Assembly: GCA_949357655.1 (NCBI GenBank)
Contig: CASHTG010000008.1
Span: forward strand, 62,001-126,000
Direction of reading: 5' to 3'
DNA from: Parascedosporium putredinis
Lineage: Eukaryota; Ascomycota; Sordariomycetes; Microascales; Microascaceae
Length of the DNA stretch: 64,000 nucleotides
Part shown: one piece after another, positions 36,628 to 47,521 of the stretch
Numbering within the stretch: position 1 is the first letter of the stretch
Layout of the letters: each line of letters starts with the position of its first letter
The notes under the pieces: model-generated
Seen by the model: only the letters and a program-made list of their open reading frames with translations
What the model was told of the DNA's origin: nothing
Database searches by the model: none
Made by a program: the position numbers and the translations under genes

Positions 36628-36903
36628 ATGTCGGTCCCGACTACTGCCGCCACCCCCGTCGCACTCACAGCGACCCCTCAATTTCAACTCCTTCTTGCCG
36701 AATATCGCACATCCATCATCGGCGGCACGGCTCTTGGGCATTTCGCTCACTGGCGCTATTTGACTCGATTTCGGCGACTTGATCCCTCTGTGCTTAGCCA
36801 TAAGAGCATCTTCCGGTTCTATGGTGCGGCTTGGGGCTGCGTTTACCTCGGCGTGCTATCGGCCTTAACCTATGTGGAACGTAAGGCCTTGCGGACCATC
36901 TAA
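36628..36903 (+). CDS. Small predicted membrane protein, unknown family
   Basis: A 91-aa reading frame. I do not recognise the family. The N-terminal 25 residues are threonine/alanine/proline-rich. A first weakly hydrophobic segment follows (SIIGGTALGHFAHW), then basic residues (RYLTRFRR), then a clear hydrophobic helix (GAAWGCVYLGVLSALTYV) and a short basic end (ERKALRTI). This pattern fits a small protein with one or two membrane spans; mitochondrial inner membrane is possible but is a guess. ATG 36628 follows a pyrimidine-rich tract and has an ACAATG context. The same frame is open further upstream (to 36469), but that part is the pyrimidine-rich leader. Its base composition and codon use look coding. 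Confidence 0.55.
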   Translation: MSVPTTAATPVALTATPQFQLLLAEYRTSIIGGTALGHFAHWRYLTRFRRLDPSVLSHKSIFRFYGAAWGCVYLGVLSALTYVERKALRTI

Positions 36904-37129
36904 TCGACACCCTGATCCCGCACTCCTCTCGGCGATTTAACTGAGACGGCACTTTATCAAACAACCCTTCTGTACAGTTTTGAGAACGAGGGCCTAGAAA
37001 CGGACCAACGATTCATACGCGGTTTCGATCCTCGTCCCAATCTCGTGGGGCAAAAGGAAGGCTGCCGGCGACCTCGTTCTAGCACGAATCTGGAGTACTG
37101 AACGGACGGGTCCGGCCCCAGCACGGAAC

Positions 37130-38056
37130 ATGTCGGCTGACTTTTGGGCTGGCTACGTGAGCGGGGCCGTGGGGATCATCATTGGAAATCCTCTGGATGT
37201 TATCAAGGTTCGACTACAGGCCAAGGATGTCATGGCCGTCCAGAGCGCATCAGCCTATGCCAGCCAGTTTCAGAGCTCCTCTTCTCTCGTCACAGGTACA
37301 GCGGCGCCTATTTTCGGATATGGTGCTCTCAACGCCCTACTTTTCGTCTCGTACAACCGCACAGAGGCAGCACTTAGCACGGCGTTTGGGACGAAGAAGA
37401 GCCTTTGGTCAACATGGATTGCCGGCGCCGTCGGAGGCTTGGCGACGTGGGTGGTTAGCACCCCAACCGAGCTGATCAAATGCCGTGCCCAGGCCGCCGC
37501 TACCCCGACTTCCAGTCTATCAATCATGAGACAGATATGGAGGACAGAAGGGCCAAAAGGCCTCTACCTTGGCGGTGCGGTCACCGCTTTGCGAGATGCC
37601 ATCGGCTACGGGTTTTATTTCTGGACATACGAGCTCTGCACCGAGACATTTTCGGGGCTTGACAAGGGCGACCCGACCCTTGCCAAGGAGGCTTCCAAGG
37701 TGCTGCTCTGCGGCGGCCTTGCGGGCATCGCCACGTGGGCTAGCATCTTTCCACTTGATGTAATCAAGACGCGGGTGCAAACCCAACCATCCCTCGAAAG
37801 GCTTGCAGAGACGTCTCCGCTTTTATCTTCACTTCGCTCCACGACGCCGTCGCCATCTCATGAGGGTCGGAGGGAGGTAAGGTACGGGGCTCTCCACGCG
37901 GCGAAATTCGCGTACAGAGAGGGTGGGATCGCGGTTTTCTTCCGCGGCCTGACAGTTTGCTGCATTCGAGCGTTTCTCGTGAATGCTGTGCAATGGGCGG
38001 TTTACGAATGGATGATGCATGAGCTTGGACAGGGCCGCAAGCAGCGGAACCTTTGA
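37130..38056 (+). CDS. Mitochondrial carrier family (SLC25) protein
   Basis: A single exon of 308 aa with no frameshift. Three tandem carrier repeats are visible through the signature P-x-[DE]-x-[KR]-x-R at the end of each odd helix: PLDVIKVR (about 22), PTELIKCR (about 115) and PLDVIKTR (about 211). Each repeat has a matching G-x-x-x-G helix. The N-terminus is very short, as in carriers targeted without a cleaved presequence. Carriers of this type exchange metabolites across the mitochondrial inner membrane. The second repeat has PTE in place of PxD, which is common. The substrate cannot be assigned from the sequence alone; the short form resembles basic amino acid or carnitine carriers. It starts about 225 bp after the small membrane protein gene, on the same strand. 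Confidence 0.9.
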   Translation: MSADFWAGYVSGAVGIIIGNPLDVIKVRLQAKDVMAVQSASAYASQFQSSSSLVTGTAAPIFGYGALNALLFVSYNRTEAALSTAFGTKKSLWSTWIAGAVGGLATWVVSTPTELIKCRAQAAATPTSSLSIMRQIWRTEGPKGLYLGGAVTALRDAIGYGFYFWTYELCTETFSGLDKGDPTLAKEASKVLLCGGLAGIATWASIFPLDVIKTRVQTQPSLERLAETSPLLSSLRSTTPSPSHEGRREVRYGALHAAKFAYREGGIAVFFRGLTVCCIRAFLVNAVQWAVYEWMMHELGQGRKQRNL

Positions 38057-38686
38057 GCAACTGGTGACGGACGGCCAACGGTGATTGATGCAGGGAACAC
38101 ATCCTCTTCCTTACACCTCCATTACATGCATGTGCATTCTTTTTGCTTCTTGCTCTATAGATCTGTGCCCATAGAATTCGCTTCAGTACATATAATTGCT
38201 GATTATGATCCATGATCCATGAGTCTGGCTGGTATTATCGTATCGTTTCCCCAGTTGGCCATACTCCCCCTGTTAAGTGATGATGCCTAGTCCGGTGTTT
38301 CTAATGTGCAAATTAGATAATGTCCTGCCATGGGGAAATGCCCCCATATGCCCCAAGACCCGGTAGAAGCAGTACGTGTAGTCTATTTTTCTAGAGGAAA
38401 GAAAAGAAAAGTCTCCGGAAAGTAGCCGAACTCGGGCGTCTCCACCCGGTCCTTCAAAAGTCTCCGGCGATTGTCTCCGGGCCCGTGTATAAAACTGCGC
38501 CGACGGCACCCGACCGATCGAAATCTGCTAGGCTTGTGTCGCCATAATTCACTCCCATTTTTATTCTTTGAACCACCAGCTTACAGCTTGATCCCAACCA
38601 ACGCTAAAGGTATTCTTGCAATCTTCAGTTTGCAAAACAACACACCGTCTCTCCATCCGGAGCATAGATCCTAGCCCAACCACATC
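38057..38686. other. Intergenic region carrier / methyltransferase
   Basis: About 630 bp with the 3' flank of the carrier gene and the promoter of the methyltransferase. Nothing specific seen. Confidence 0.45.
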
Positions 38687-39789
38687 ATGGCCGAGCAAAA
38701 CACTAACAAGTCCCTTTCCGAGGTGAACAAGTCGTATTGGGAGTATGTCTACATCCCGGCTTTAGCTTTCCATCCCCAGCACTCATTCTTCTTAGCATCT
38801 TCCCGAGCGTTTCCATCCCTTTGTTGGGCAAGTACAAGTGAATGCTAACAAGATACAACCTATCCCACAGCGAAAACGCGGACAAGGTATTTGACCAGGA
38901 GTGGGTCAAGGTCCTCTCCAAACTCGGGACGCGCGTGCTCCAGCAGCATGTTGGCCATCTTGGCCTCCGCGAAGGGGGACTCGGGACCCGCCAGTAAAGA
39001 TGTTGGACTACGCATGCGGCAATGGTCTCGCTTCCTGGGTAAGTTGATGGCACCCGGTTGTACATTCTCCCCCTACCGGTTCCCATCCCGCCTTTTCTTC
39101 TTCTCCTTCACTGTTCCTTTCCTCCCGTTGTACGTTAAGATTGGGGCAGCGCAGTGAAGCCTCCAAAACTTCACCGCCCACCACCCCTTGACACGAACAA
39201 ATGAAAATCTAACATGCTATTCGATGTGTCCACTCCCAGGCCTTGGCTCCCTACGTAGATGTCATTCGTGGAATTGACATCGCGCCTGGCATGGTAACTC
39301 AGTACAACCAGCGCGCAGCGGAGGCCAACTTTGAACCATCGACCATGTCCGCCGTCGAGGGCGATATCCTCAACCCTCCGAGGCACTGGGCTCGCCCGAC
39401 ATGGCGAATTTCGATGCCGTGGTGACGTGTATGGCGCTGCACCACTTCGAGCACCCGAGAGAGACTGTGCGCGCCCTCGTCGAGAGGCTGCGGCCGGGGG
39501 AGCTATTGCCATCACGGACTGGGCACCTACCATGAAGGGCGGGGCGCTCGACGAAGCGGTCAAGGAGCATGAGTCGAGGAAGGAGAAACACGCGGCGCAC
39601 GGGACCATCAATAAAGAGTTTTTGTCGCCGGAGAATGTATTGGGCATGTTTGAGGAGGCTGGATGCGACATGAGTACGGCCTACTACATCGTCGTGGGTG
39701 AAAAGTCGCACATCCCGGAGGAGATCGCCAAAGTCCCCGGTGGCCTCCATCCTACCATGTTCCTAGCGCTAGCGAAACGGAAACTGTAA
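38687..39789 (+). CDS. Class I SAM-dependent methyltransferase
   Basis: Three exons, 38687-38742, 38871-39038 and 39240-39789, give 258 aa after three corrections. Motif I appears as LDYACGNGLAS (about 70-80), a variant of the usual GxGxG loop that binds S-adenosylmethionine. Motif II follows as GIDIAPGMV. The stretch FDAVVTCMALHHFEHP matches motif post-II/III of small-molecule methyltransferases, and RPGGAIAITDW follows. The substrate is unknown; the family includes ubiquinone, trans-aconitate and other metabolite methyltransferases. Frameshifts: GGG 38983-38985 (just before motif I), near CC 39378-39379, and GGGGG 39496-39500. Without these the gene looks broken into three pieces. Neighbours give no pathway hint. 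Confidence 0.85.
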
Positions 39790-42557
39790 AAGTTGGAAGT
39801 AGGAGGGATTGGGATGGATACTCTCGTATGGGTGACTCTATACTACTTCGCAGGTTAAACAGGCTTGTGGGTTACTCGTTTGGCGAGATGGTCCACCCGA
39901 TGCCGGAGATAACCTAGCTACCTAGCCAGATACAAGACCGGGGCGATGCATCTGACCTGTCAAAGGCACGCGGCCACGAGTAACATGGAGAAAGAATATA
40001 TGGATGAATTGAGCAATGACGACGTCTAACAGTGGGGATGCTAGCGGTGATTGCGGCTCCGATATGCGTTGGCCAGAGGTGGACTGTTGTGATATAAGCC
40101 GAGCCACAGCCGAGCGAGGTCCCGGTTAACCTACGGTGATCGCCCCACCCGCAGAAACGTGGGGTCTCCATTATTGCAAGTTTTGATTTTTAAAGTGCCC
40201 TCTCCACCCCGGAGCCGCGGCGCCGACCCCTTCTAAGAGTAGTAGTTAATCACGGAGAAGAGGACCAGCACTTGACGCTCTGGATGAGGGGTTCGCGTTC
40301 CCACCGTGGGTCTCCTCAAGCTGTTATTCTAAGTAGCCTTCTCTCCCTATTTTGTTTTTCTACTTGCAAAACCTAGAACCTAGATATAAGTCCATTGATA
40401 ATCGATTGATCCATTTGTCGGCAAGACTAAGATGATGTCGGTTTTCACTCTTTAAAAGAGTCCGACCAGTCAATGCCTTTGTGCGTTGGGCGACCATCCC
40501 CCCCTTTTCTGTAGCCAAAGTGGGCCATATTTGGCGTTGATTTACGATCTCCACTCTTGACAGAAAGATAAGGGCCTATCAGTGATATGAATACTACCCT
40601 TTCTTCCTCTTTTCCCCCTTCTCTTTTCTTTTTCTTTTTGACAGGACGCAACGGCTAACACTTCGATGCTCAAGACCTCGGGAGTGAGATGTAGCCGGCA
40701 TGTGAGGTTGTGGTGTTTTAGCCAAAGCTCTCCCACCTTATGTTTCTTGTTCCTTGATATAATTGTCCCTAGACAGCGCCAAGGGGGTTTGAGGACCGAA
40801 ACCGTGAACTTGAGGTTGGGGAGGCCGAAGCGTTGTCGGATCCTTCACCGGGCCGGAAGCTTGGCGGAAAAAAAGGTGTGGCAGCACAAAAGAAGGTCAA
40901 AGACTTGAGGGGAGTGGCCGCCACCTTGCCGACTCCCCATGGATGGACATTCATCTTGTGTTACATCCATGGATGGATCAAATGGTGGATGTATCCCCAG
41001 AAATGTGAGCAAGGTCGACAGCCGCTAGGCATCGTTCTAATTATGTACGTGCACAACTTCCGCTTCCTGCACACTCGACCCCTACCATTATAGCCTTTCC
41101 CCGGGACAACTGATTTAAGTCGGTGGTCGGTGGCAGCTAGGTCTGGGCAGGTCAAGTACTTTAACCATTTTCTCATCAAAGACTCATCCTCCTATAACGG
41201 CATGACTAGCTCGAGGGTAACATGTGTGATAGCAAGTTAGCGCGCACTCGTGGGTTGCCACATGGGGTCCTGTGGAGGGGGTTTCCGCACTCGGGTGAGC
41301 TGCTCAGTTTTTCTTCCGGCGAAGGAAAAGCTCGACCGGCGAAGCAGGACACCAATTCATATGGTTGGTTCAACTAGCAGGGCATTGGGGATAATGGCGA
41401 TCGTAGATTTAAGCAAATATCAAGGTTGAAGCGATTTACAAGTGCTCTAGTTATCATTGAAGAGAAACATGGCCCACCATCAATGAACGTTGCCACCAGC
41501 GTTGATTAGAAGGCCTGGCCGCTCGCAAACGCCACAAGGAAAACGCAGTGTCACTCCGCGCCCTTCTCCTGACCATCGTTGATCTTCCTAACCAGAAGCT
41601 TCTTACTGGACCTCTTCTGTTCCTATTAGCACAGACTCCACGGTTCCCGCTCTCGAGTCTCCCGCCCCACCGCCGGGACTAACCCTTTGAGGGTGTCTTT
41701 TTCACCCATGCCGAAAGAGGGGAAAAAAGAACCAACCAAAGACGGGCCAAAGAAGATTTTTGAAAAACAAAAGCCCGGCAATCCCTTCACCCGCCTCGCC
41801 CCATGCCTTCAATCTTGCCTCCGATCTCTGGGTCCGCCCTCGGCCGCGCCAGACCTGCGCGAGCGGGGACTGAGTTGCCAGTTTGGGAGGGCCCCATAAA
41901 TGGGTCCCCCTGCAACTTGACTCTTTCTAATATGAGTAAATGCTCCTTTTTCCTGGTTCCCATGACGAAGGGAATCTTTTTTTTTGTTAACATTTTAGCG
42001 GTTGATGACTCCAACAAGCTCGTTCACTCACTTTTCCGAGATCCTCTCCTCGTCTTCCCCGTAGGATTTATGATACATTAGCACTCCATTTCTCCCTCTC
42101 TTCCCTCCCTCTCCCCTCCATCCCGTTCCTCATCTAGCTAACAGTTCTATCTCTCTTCTTCCCCTCTTACCCACACGAACACCCCCAGACCTCTTCTTTC
42201 ACTTCCTTTCTTCCTCTCTTTCTCTCTTCCTCTCCTCTTTTCTTTTCTTTTCCGTCCTCGCTTTACTTTCTTCTCTCTCTTTAATATTCTATATGCGTAA
42301 TAGGCTTAAACATGCGCTCTTCTAGATGCTAGAGTCTCTCATCGTGATAATTTGTTCCCAAGAACTGCTACCTCCTCCTCCCCAAAAGCGAGCCGCCTTG
42401 TGTCCAGATCTTTATGCCATCCAAACATTGATCTAGACTCTTCAAAATTTGCCAAAGTTGAAATTTGTTGAAGTAGGATTTGGTTCAGTTATTCCTGACC
42501 TACCTCGTTAGTGATGGAGTTTTCAGACCCGGAAAAAGGGCAGGCCTCGGCAGCGTG
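39790..42557. other. 2.8 kb intergenic region
   Basis: No supported gene. Two copies of the 11-mer CCATGGATGGA lie 30 bp apart (40937-40947 and 40967-40977). From about 42085 to 42295 the plus strand is strongly pyrimidine-rich, the likely core promoter and leader of the MFS gene. Confidence 0.45.
40937..40977. repeat. Paired CCATGGATGGA copies
   Basis: Two identical 11-mers at 40937-40947 and 40967-40977. A third copy lies at 58310-58320. Variants with GGATGGATG or TGGATCCA cores recur in other intergenic stretches. Confidence 0.5.
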
Positions 42558-44221
42558 ATGCCGTCTGACAAATCCATCAATACGCTGGCACACGCCTCCG
42601 CCGGCCCCGATCCGGAAAAGGCACACGGCCGAGACGGCTTCGGCTCCGACCACCACCTGGGTCGCCGGCACGCCGACGACGAGGACGGCGATGATGTCGA
42701 GGAAACCGACGACGACCACGACTCCGAGTCCACCCGTGCCGGCGAAATCCAGCCCGTGCAGTCGCGCTCACAGAGCATTATCAATCGCGTTCTTTCTACA
42801 CGTTCTATTGACCCCGGCCCACCGCCTGATGGCGGGTGGTCTGCTTGGATTACAGGTGAGTTTCCACAAAGTCCGCTTTTCCCTCTCGTCTTTCTTCTTT
42901 CTTTTTGGAAGGGCAGGGGAGGGAATTGTCACTTAATTACAAAGGATCTAGTCTTGCTAATTGCAATCATGTTTTCCTCTCCCTTAGCCTTATGTGCGCA
43001 TCTAATTGTAATGAATTCATGGTAAGCCACCCAACCCAGCTTGACCCGGAAAGCATCATCCACTAACAGCCGCACTCCGCACACAGGGGCTTCATCAATT
43101 CCTTTGGCATATTCCAAACCTACTACGCCGAGATTCTCGACATGCCCCCGTCCACCATCTCCTGGATCGGCTCCATCCAAGTCTTCCTCCTCTTCTCCAT
43201 CGGCACCTTGACCGGCCGCATCACCGACGCAGGCTACTTCCGCCCCGTCCTCATAGCCGGTTCCGCTCTCCAGGTTCTCGGCATCTTCTCCGCCTCCTTC
43301 GCCTCCACCTACGCCCAATTCTTCCTCGCCCAGGGCGTCTGCATGGGCCTCGCCAACGGCTTCGTCTTTTGCCCCACCATCGCCACCTTGTCCACCTACT
43401 TCTCCTCCAAGCGATCCCTCGCCATCGGCATCGGCGCCTGCGGCAGCGCTACCGGTGGCATCATATTCCCCCTCATCGCCCGCTTCCTCATCCCCCGCGC
43501 CGGCCTCCTGACCCTCCGCACCATCGGCTTCGTCCAACTTGTCGCCCTCGTCTTTTGCAATTTCTTCCTCAAGCCCCGCGTGCCCCCGCAAGGCCGGGCC
43601 CCTGGTTGAGTGGGCTGCCTTCCGTAGCCTCGAGTATTCCTTCTACGCCATCGGCGCCTTTTTCTTCTTCCTTGGCGTTTACTTCCCCTTTTACTATCTC
43701 GCCTCCTTCGCCACCTCTCAAATCTCCCCGCCCATGTCCTACACGAGCAGCCTTGACCTTTGCTCATGCTCAACGCCGTCGGTGGGCCCGGCCGCGTCTT
43801 ACCTAACCACATCGCTGACAAGGTCGGCGTCATAAACATGCTCATCCCTAGCTGCCTCATCGCCGCCGTCATCGTCTTTGGTTGGATTGGGGTTTCAAGC
43901 CCCGCAGGTCTCTACGTCTGGACTGCGTTTTACGGCTTGGCCGGTGGGGCCATTCAAGGTCTTTTCCCTGCCGGGCTCAGTTCCCTCATTGACGACCCCA
44001 GAAAGCGAGGCACCCGTATCGGCATGATCTTTACCGTCGTCAGCTTCGCCACCTTGACCGGACCGCCCATTGCAGGCGCCCTTATCCAAGCTGCCGACGG
44101 CAGCTATGTAGGGGCTCAGTGCTTCGCCGGCGCCTGTTTATTGATAGGCATGTGTTTCATGATCGCTGCCAAAGTAGCGAGGTCTCGAAAGACTGGCGGT
44201 GATTGGAAAGAAAAGATATGA
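42558..44221 (+). CDS. MFS transporter, monocarboxylate transporter-like
   Basis: Three exons, 42558-42855, 42988-43021 (34 nt) and 43087-44221, about 489 aa after corrections. A long, very acidic cytosolic N-terminus (DDEDGDDVEETDDDHD) precedes the signature PPPDGGWSAWITALCAHLIVMNSWGF at the first membrane helix, typical of fungal MCT/Mch-type permeases. About twelve hydrophobic segments follow, with the loop KRSLAIGIGACGSATGG after helix 4 and the motif DDPRKRGTRIGMIFT in the second half. It likely moves monocarboxylates or related small acids across the plasma membrane; the substrate is unproven. Frameshifts: the C run 43583-43587 needs two bases and TTT 43759-43761 needs one. The minus-strand frame 42929-43591, rich in glycine and glutamate, is its shadow. 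Confidence 0.9.
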
Positions 44222-44772
44222 AGATGGGACTACATCACCCAGTTGTCGCATGATTAGCGGTCCATGTGGCCTACTGTCTTCAAAATAGGACCTAGCTAAT
44301 ATCTGTGGATCTACGGATCGATCCACTCCATTTTATCCTACATCCAAAGGTGGATGCCATCAAAAATGATGAGCTAGTGGGAGGAGGGGGTGCCTTCACT
44401 CCTGATTTATAACTCGGGCTGGATAGCTCTCAATGCATCTAGGATTTGCATAACCGGTGTTTAGCATTTAACAATCAAAATTTATTTCTTCATCCTATCT
44501 TCGCTGGTAGAAATATGATACGTAGTCAAATAAGATGTAGAGAGAGTCTATATGCATGGTTCTTTTGAGATCATGACGACATCCCCCGTTGATCCGCCCT
44601 GTCGAAACACTCGCCTAGGATGAGCGTGAGGCGTGAATTTAAGGGATACCATTGGGGGTTAAGCTAAGGCCATTGGCCAACTGAAAAGCTAAATAGAATA
44701 GATACATACATCCGGATCATCGTATCTGAGGGAATAAGTACGCTTAGTGAGGTAGATTTTAGAGCCCCCGCC
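44222..44772. other. Convergent intergenic region MFS / Rrt8-like gene
   Basis: About 550 bp between two 3' ends, AT-richer than its surroundings. Nothing recognised. Confidence 0.5.
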
Positions 44773-45868
44773 TTAGTCGTGATACTCTTCATGGCTTGAA
44801 TTTTGAGACGGAACGCTATGGGCCGCCGAGCTATCTCGGGTCACGGCGGCAGACTCCTGCTCCTGCAACTCTTCTTCGAACTTGGCGGCAAGCATTGCCG
44901 CGCCGGTGGTAGTCGTGAGTAGGAAGAATAGGGAAAATATAGGAATAAACTCTAATATCATGCCTATCGTGCCGAACCAGAGATATTCCCACGATCGGCT
45001 GCGGATCTCCGCCTTTGTATGCTTCTTGTCGAGCCCGCGCAGCTTGTACCACCGATAATGCGCTAGTTTGCCGAGTCTGGAGCCAGTGATGAGGATGAAG
45101 GCGGGAGTCCCAACCCAGGGGATCAAGTTCAGCGGCAGGAAGAAGATCAGTTCCAACATTTGCTTTAGGCTCCAAGGGGTATATATGGCGGGCGTTATGG
45201 GCTTTCCTAGGGCCTTGACGGAGTCCGGCGCGTCGAAGTGACATATCCGGTGAGGGCTAACCAGATAGCTCAGCGAGTGGTTGATCAAGGTCGCCTATGA
45301 ATATGCGTTAGTATCGAGACGAGGGCTGTATCGTTGGTTAAATTAGATGGTTAGAAGGCTCAACTCACATCGAAAATGTCTACTCTCGCCTCATCAACGA
45401 AGAACCCTTCAAACAAAGCCTGATGGAAAAGGATTGTGAGCATGAACCGCGAAGGTCTGGCAAGCTTGTGAGAATGGTGGGAAGGGGAGTTCCAAACCTG
45501 AATAATGACAAAGCCTTCACCGAGCACCAGCACGACGGCGTTGATCCACGCACTCCATCCCTGCCAGATAGCCAAAAAGGCAAACTGGGGCAGGAACGCA
45601 AACGTGAAGAGGAGAAAGTACACCAAAGTCGAGATGAGTGTCAGGGGAGAAGACGTCCGTACAAGAGCGGGTGAAACTCGCGGTGCTTCAAGAAGTACCA
45701 AACGCCGCGCAAGGGATACGATGCCGCTACTGCCGCCCGGCGGACGCGAGAGACTGGCCGGTGGAGCGGTTGGTGGAGCGGCCGGAGGAGGGCCTCGAGG
45801 CGGGACGGCGTGAGAGACGACTGGGACCGTGACCAGGACGGCGTCGCAGTCGCATTTTGAGCTTCCAT
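44773..45868 (-). CDS. Rrt8/EI24-like multi-pass membrane protein
   Basis: Three exons on the minus strand, 45868-45498, 45419-45369 and 45294-44773, give 314 aa after one correction. The N-terminus is serine/proline/arginine-rich. The block YPLRGVWYFLKHREFHPLL leads into four or more hydrophobic helices (for example LVYFLLFTFAFLPQFAFLAIW). Conserved loops include FFVDEARVDIFD and a late YLWFGTIGMILEFIPIFSLFFLLTT helix. The layout matches fungal Lds/Rrt8 outer spore wall proteins, which are related to EI24/CysZ membrane proteins and associate with lipid droplets or spore wall formation in yeast. The role in this fungus is not shown. The frameshift is in GGGG 45644-45647. The middle exon is only 51 nt. 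Confidence 0.75.
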
Positions 45869-47521
45869 TTTTTTTTCGTGTTCGTGGATGCAAGGGGTGG
45901 GACGTGTTTTCGCGATCGCTGGGCCGAGTAGGCTTTCACGCGGGTCTTCCCTGACGTTGACGCTGCCTAATGGGAGGCTGCCCAGAGTTGCGAACGGAAA
46001 ACCTCCCCACAAGATGACTTCAATGGCTCAGCAACGTCATACATTGAGTAATACACTACATCCACGAGCTCAGCGGGAGAGATGTGGGGCAGTGAGCCCG
46101 ATTCGGCAGCCCTTTGCAGCCGTTAGCAGCTGGCAATATTTTCTTGCCGCTCGTGGTTTTACAGCCGTTTCTCCCCACCAAAAACCAAAGAATGGCATCC
46201 GACCAACGTGGAGCTGGCTTGACAGCTTAGCTTCAATCTAATTCATCCACTTCCATGCACCTTTAGCCTTGTACGTACAGTGAAATCGAGCGCCACGCAC
46301 AGGGGTAAATCCGCTCAATACTCTAAAGCCGGCTTCCCCATTGGACAAAGCGAGACGGCATGTGGAAATCACGCCATGTTGCCGTTACACCGTCCACTCA
46401 GATCCAAGTACACAGTGTATCATGACCACAATCTCGCCGGAGATACATCTTAGTGCCGGGAATGGGCCACCGGTCGCGATCCTCGCGAGCCGCTTCAGGA
46501 AGCAAGCTGTGCCTCCGATGGGCGGTGGTTGATCTTGATTGCAGACCCGCTTTGACCGGTTCAAGGCACCGACTCTCTCGGGGTGGGCACACCCGCAATC
46601 CTTCCTTCAGCCGCCGGATTCGAGACGACTACCGCTCTCGGGCGCCCGGGGCAGGGGCCCGGCCAACGTGTCGATTCGAGCACACAGTACGGGGCTCAAG
46701 GCTCGCTGGCTCAGCCAAAAGCAGTCCCGCACATCCCGCGCGCGCAGACACAGGGTACGAAAAGAGCAGCCCGCCTGGGATGGGGCGCTTTTCCAGCCCT
46801 GCCGTTGGTGGTCTTAGGGGCTACCCTCGGGGGCTGCTCTCGAATGAAATCAATTCTTGCGCCCTTGCAGCGCTGCCTCTGTGCTTGCTTTCCTTTTCTC
46901 ACCTCCTCTCGCTTCCGCTCTGTCTTTCTCACTGTTAACTACTGTCTGCGCTCTCTCTCTCTCTCTCTCTCTCTCCCTCGCCTTGCCCTGTCTCCTTTTT
47001 CATGCTTTGCGTAATAATAATCTCCACCCGCACAGGATGGGATGGGGGCCTTTTCTCTGCCGTCAAATCGGGGAATCCTTAAATGATAGGCGAGCAGGGG
47101 GCTGTTGGGGCTAAAAGTGTTCCGCTCAAGCAGGAGACAGGTAATATTGCACGATCAAACCCTCCACGGGACCCTCAGGACTCCAGGGACCCCCAGAAGA
47201 ACGCAAATCGGTATTCCGGCGCCCCCTGGTTAGAAGAGCGTAGTTTCGCAAATTTTTGAAGCCCGTGAGGGGCTGTTGTGTCTCCTCATCTCTCACAGAT
47301 TTCGTTGTTTTTTGACTTCCCCGCTCTTTGATATCTCCCCTGTCCCGCTCTCCCCTTGCCTCCCATCATCTATTAGGCTTCTCTCCTCGACATTCTTCTC
47401 ACATCTCCCTTCTTCTTTCCTCCTCGTGTTTGCTTCGATACTTGTTTGCTCTTCTTTTGCGTAACACATTTTTCTCGATTTATTCTCGCCTCCCACCTGA
47501 CTGGATCGGACAATATCAGCA
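45869..47521. other. Divergent intergenic region Rrt8-like / Zn2Cys6 gene
   Basis: About 1.65 kb. It has a (CT)n microsatellite at 46951-46975 and a pyrimidine-rich stretch from about 47280 to 47520, ahead of the transcription factor start. Overlapping open frames around 46453-47114 look like chance in GC-rich DNA. Confidence 0.45.
46951..46975. repeat. (CT)n microsatellite
   Basis: An uninterrupted run of CT dinucleotides about 25 bp long within a wider pyrimidine-rich region upstream of the Zn2Cys6 gene. Confidence 0.9.

Noticed and set aside
42929..43591. A 220-codon minus-strand frame rich in glycine, glutamate and aspartate
   Set aside because: It is the shadow of the MFS transporter exon; the composition follows from C-ending codons on the coding strand.
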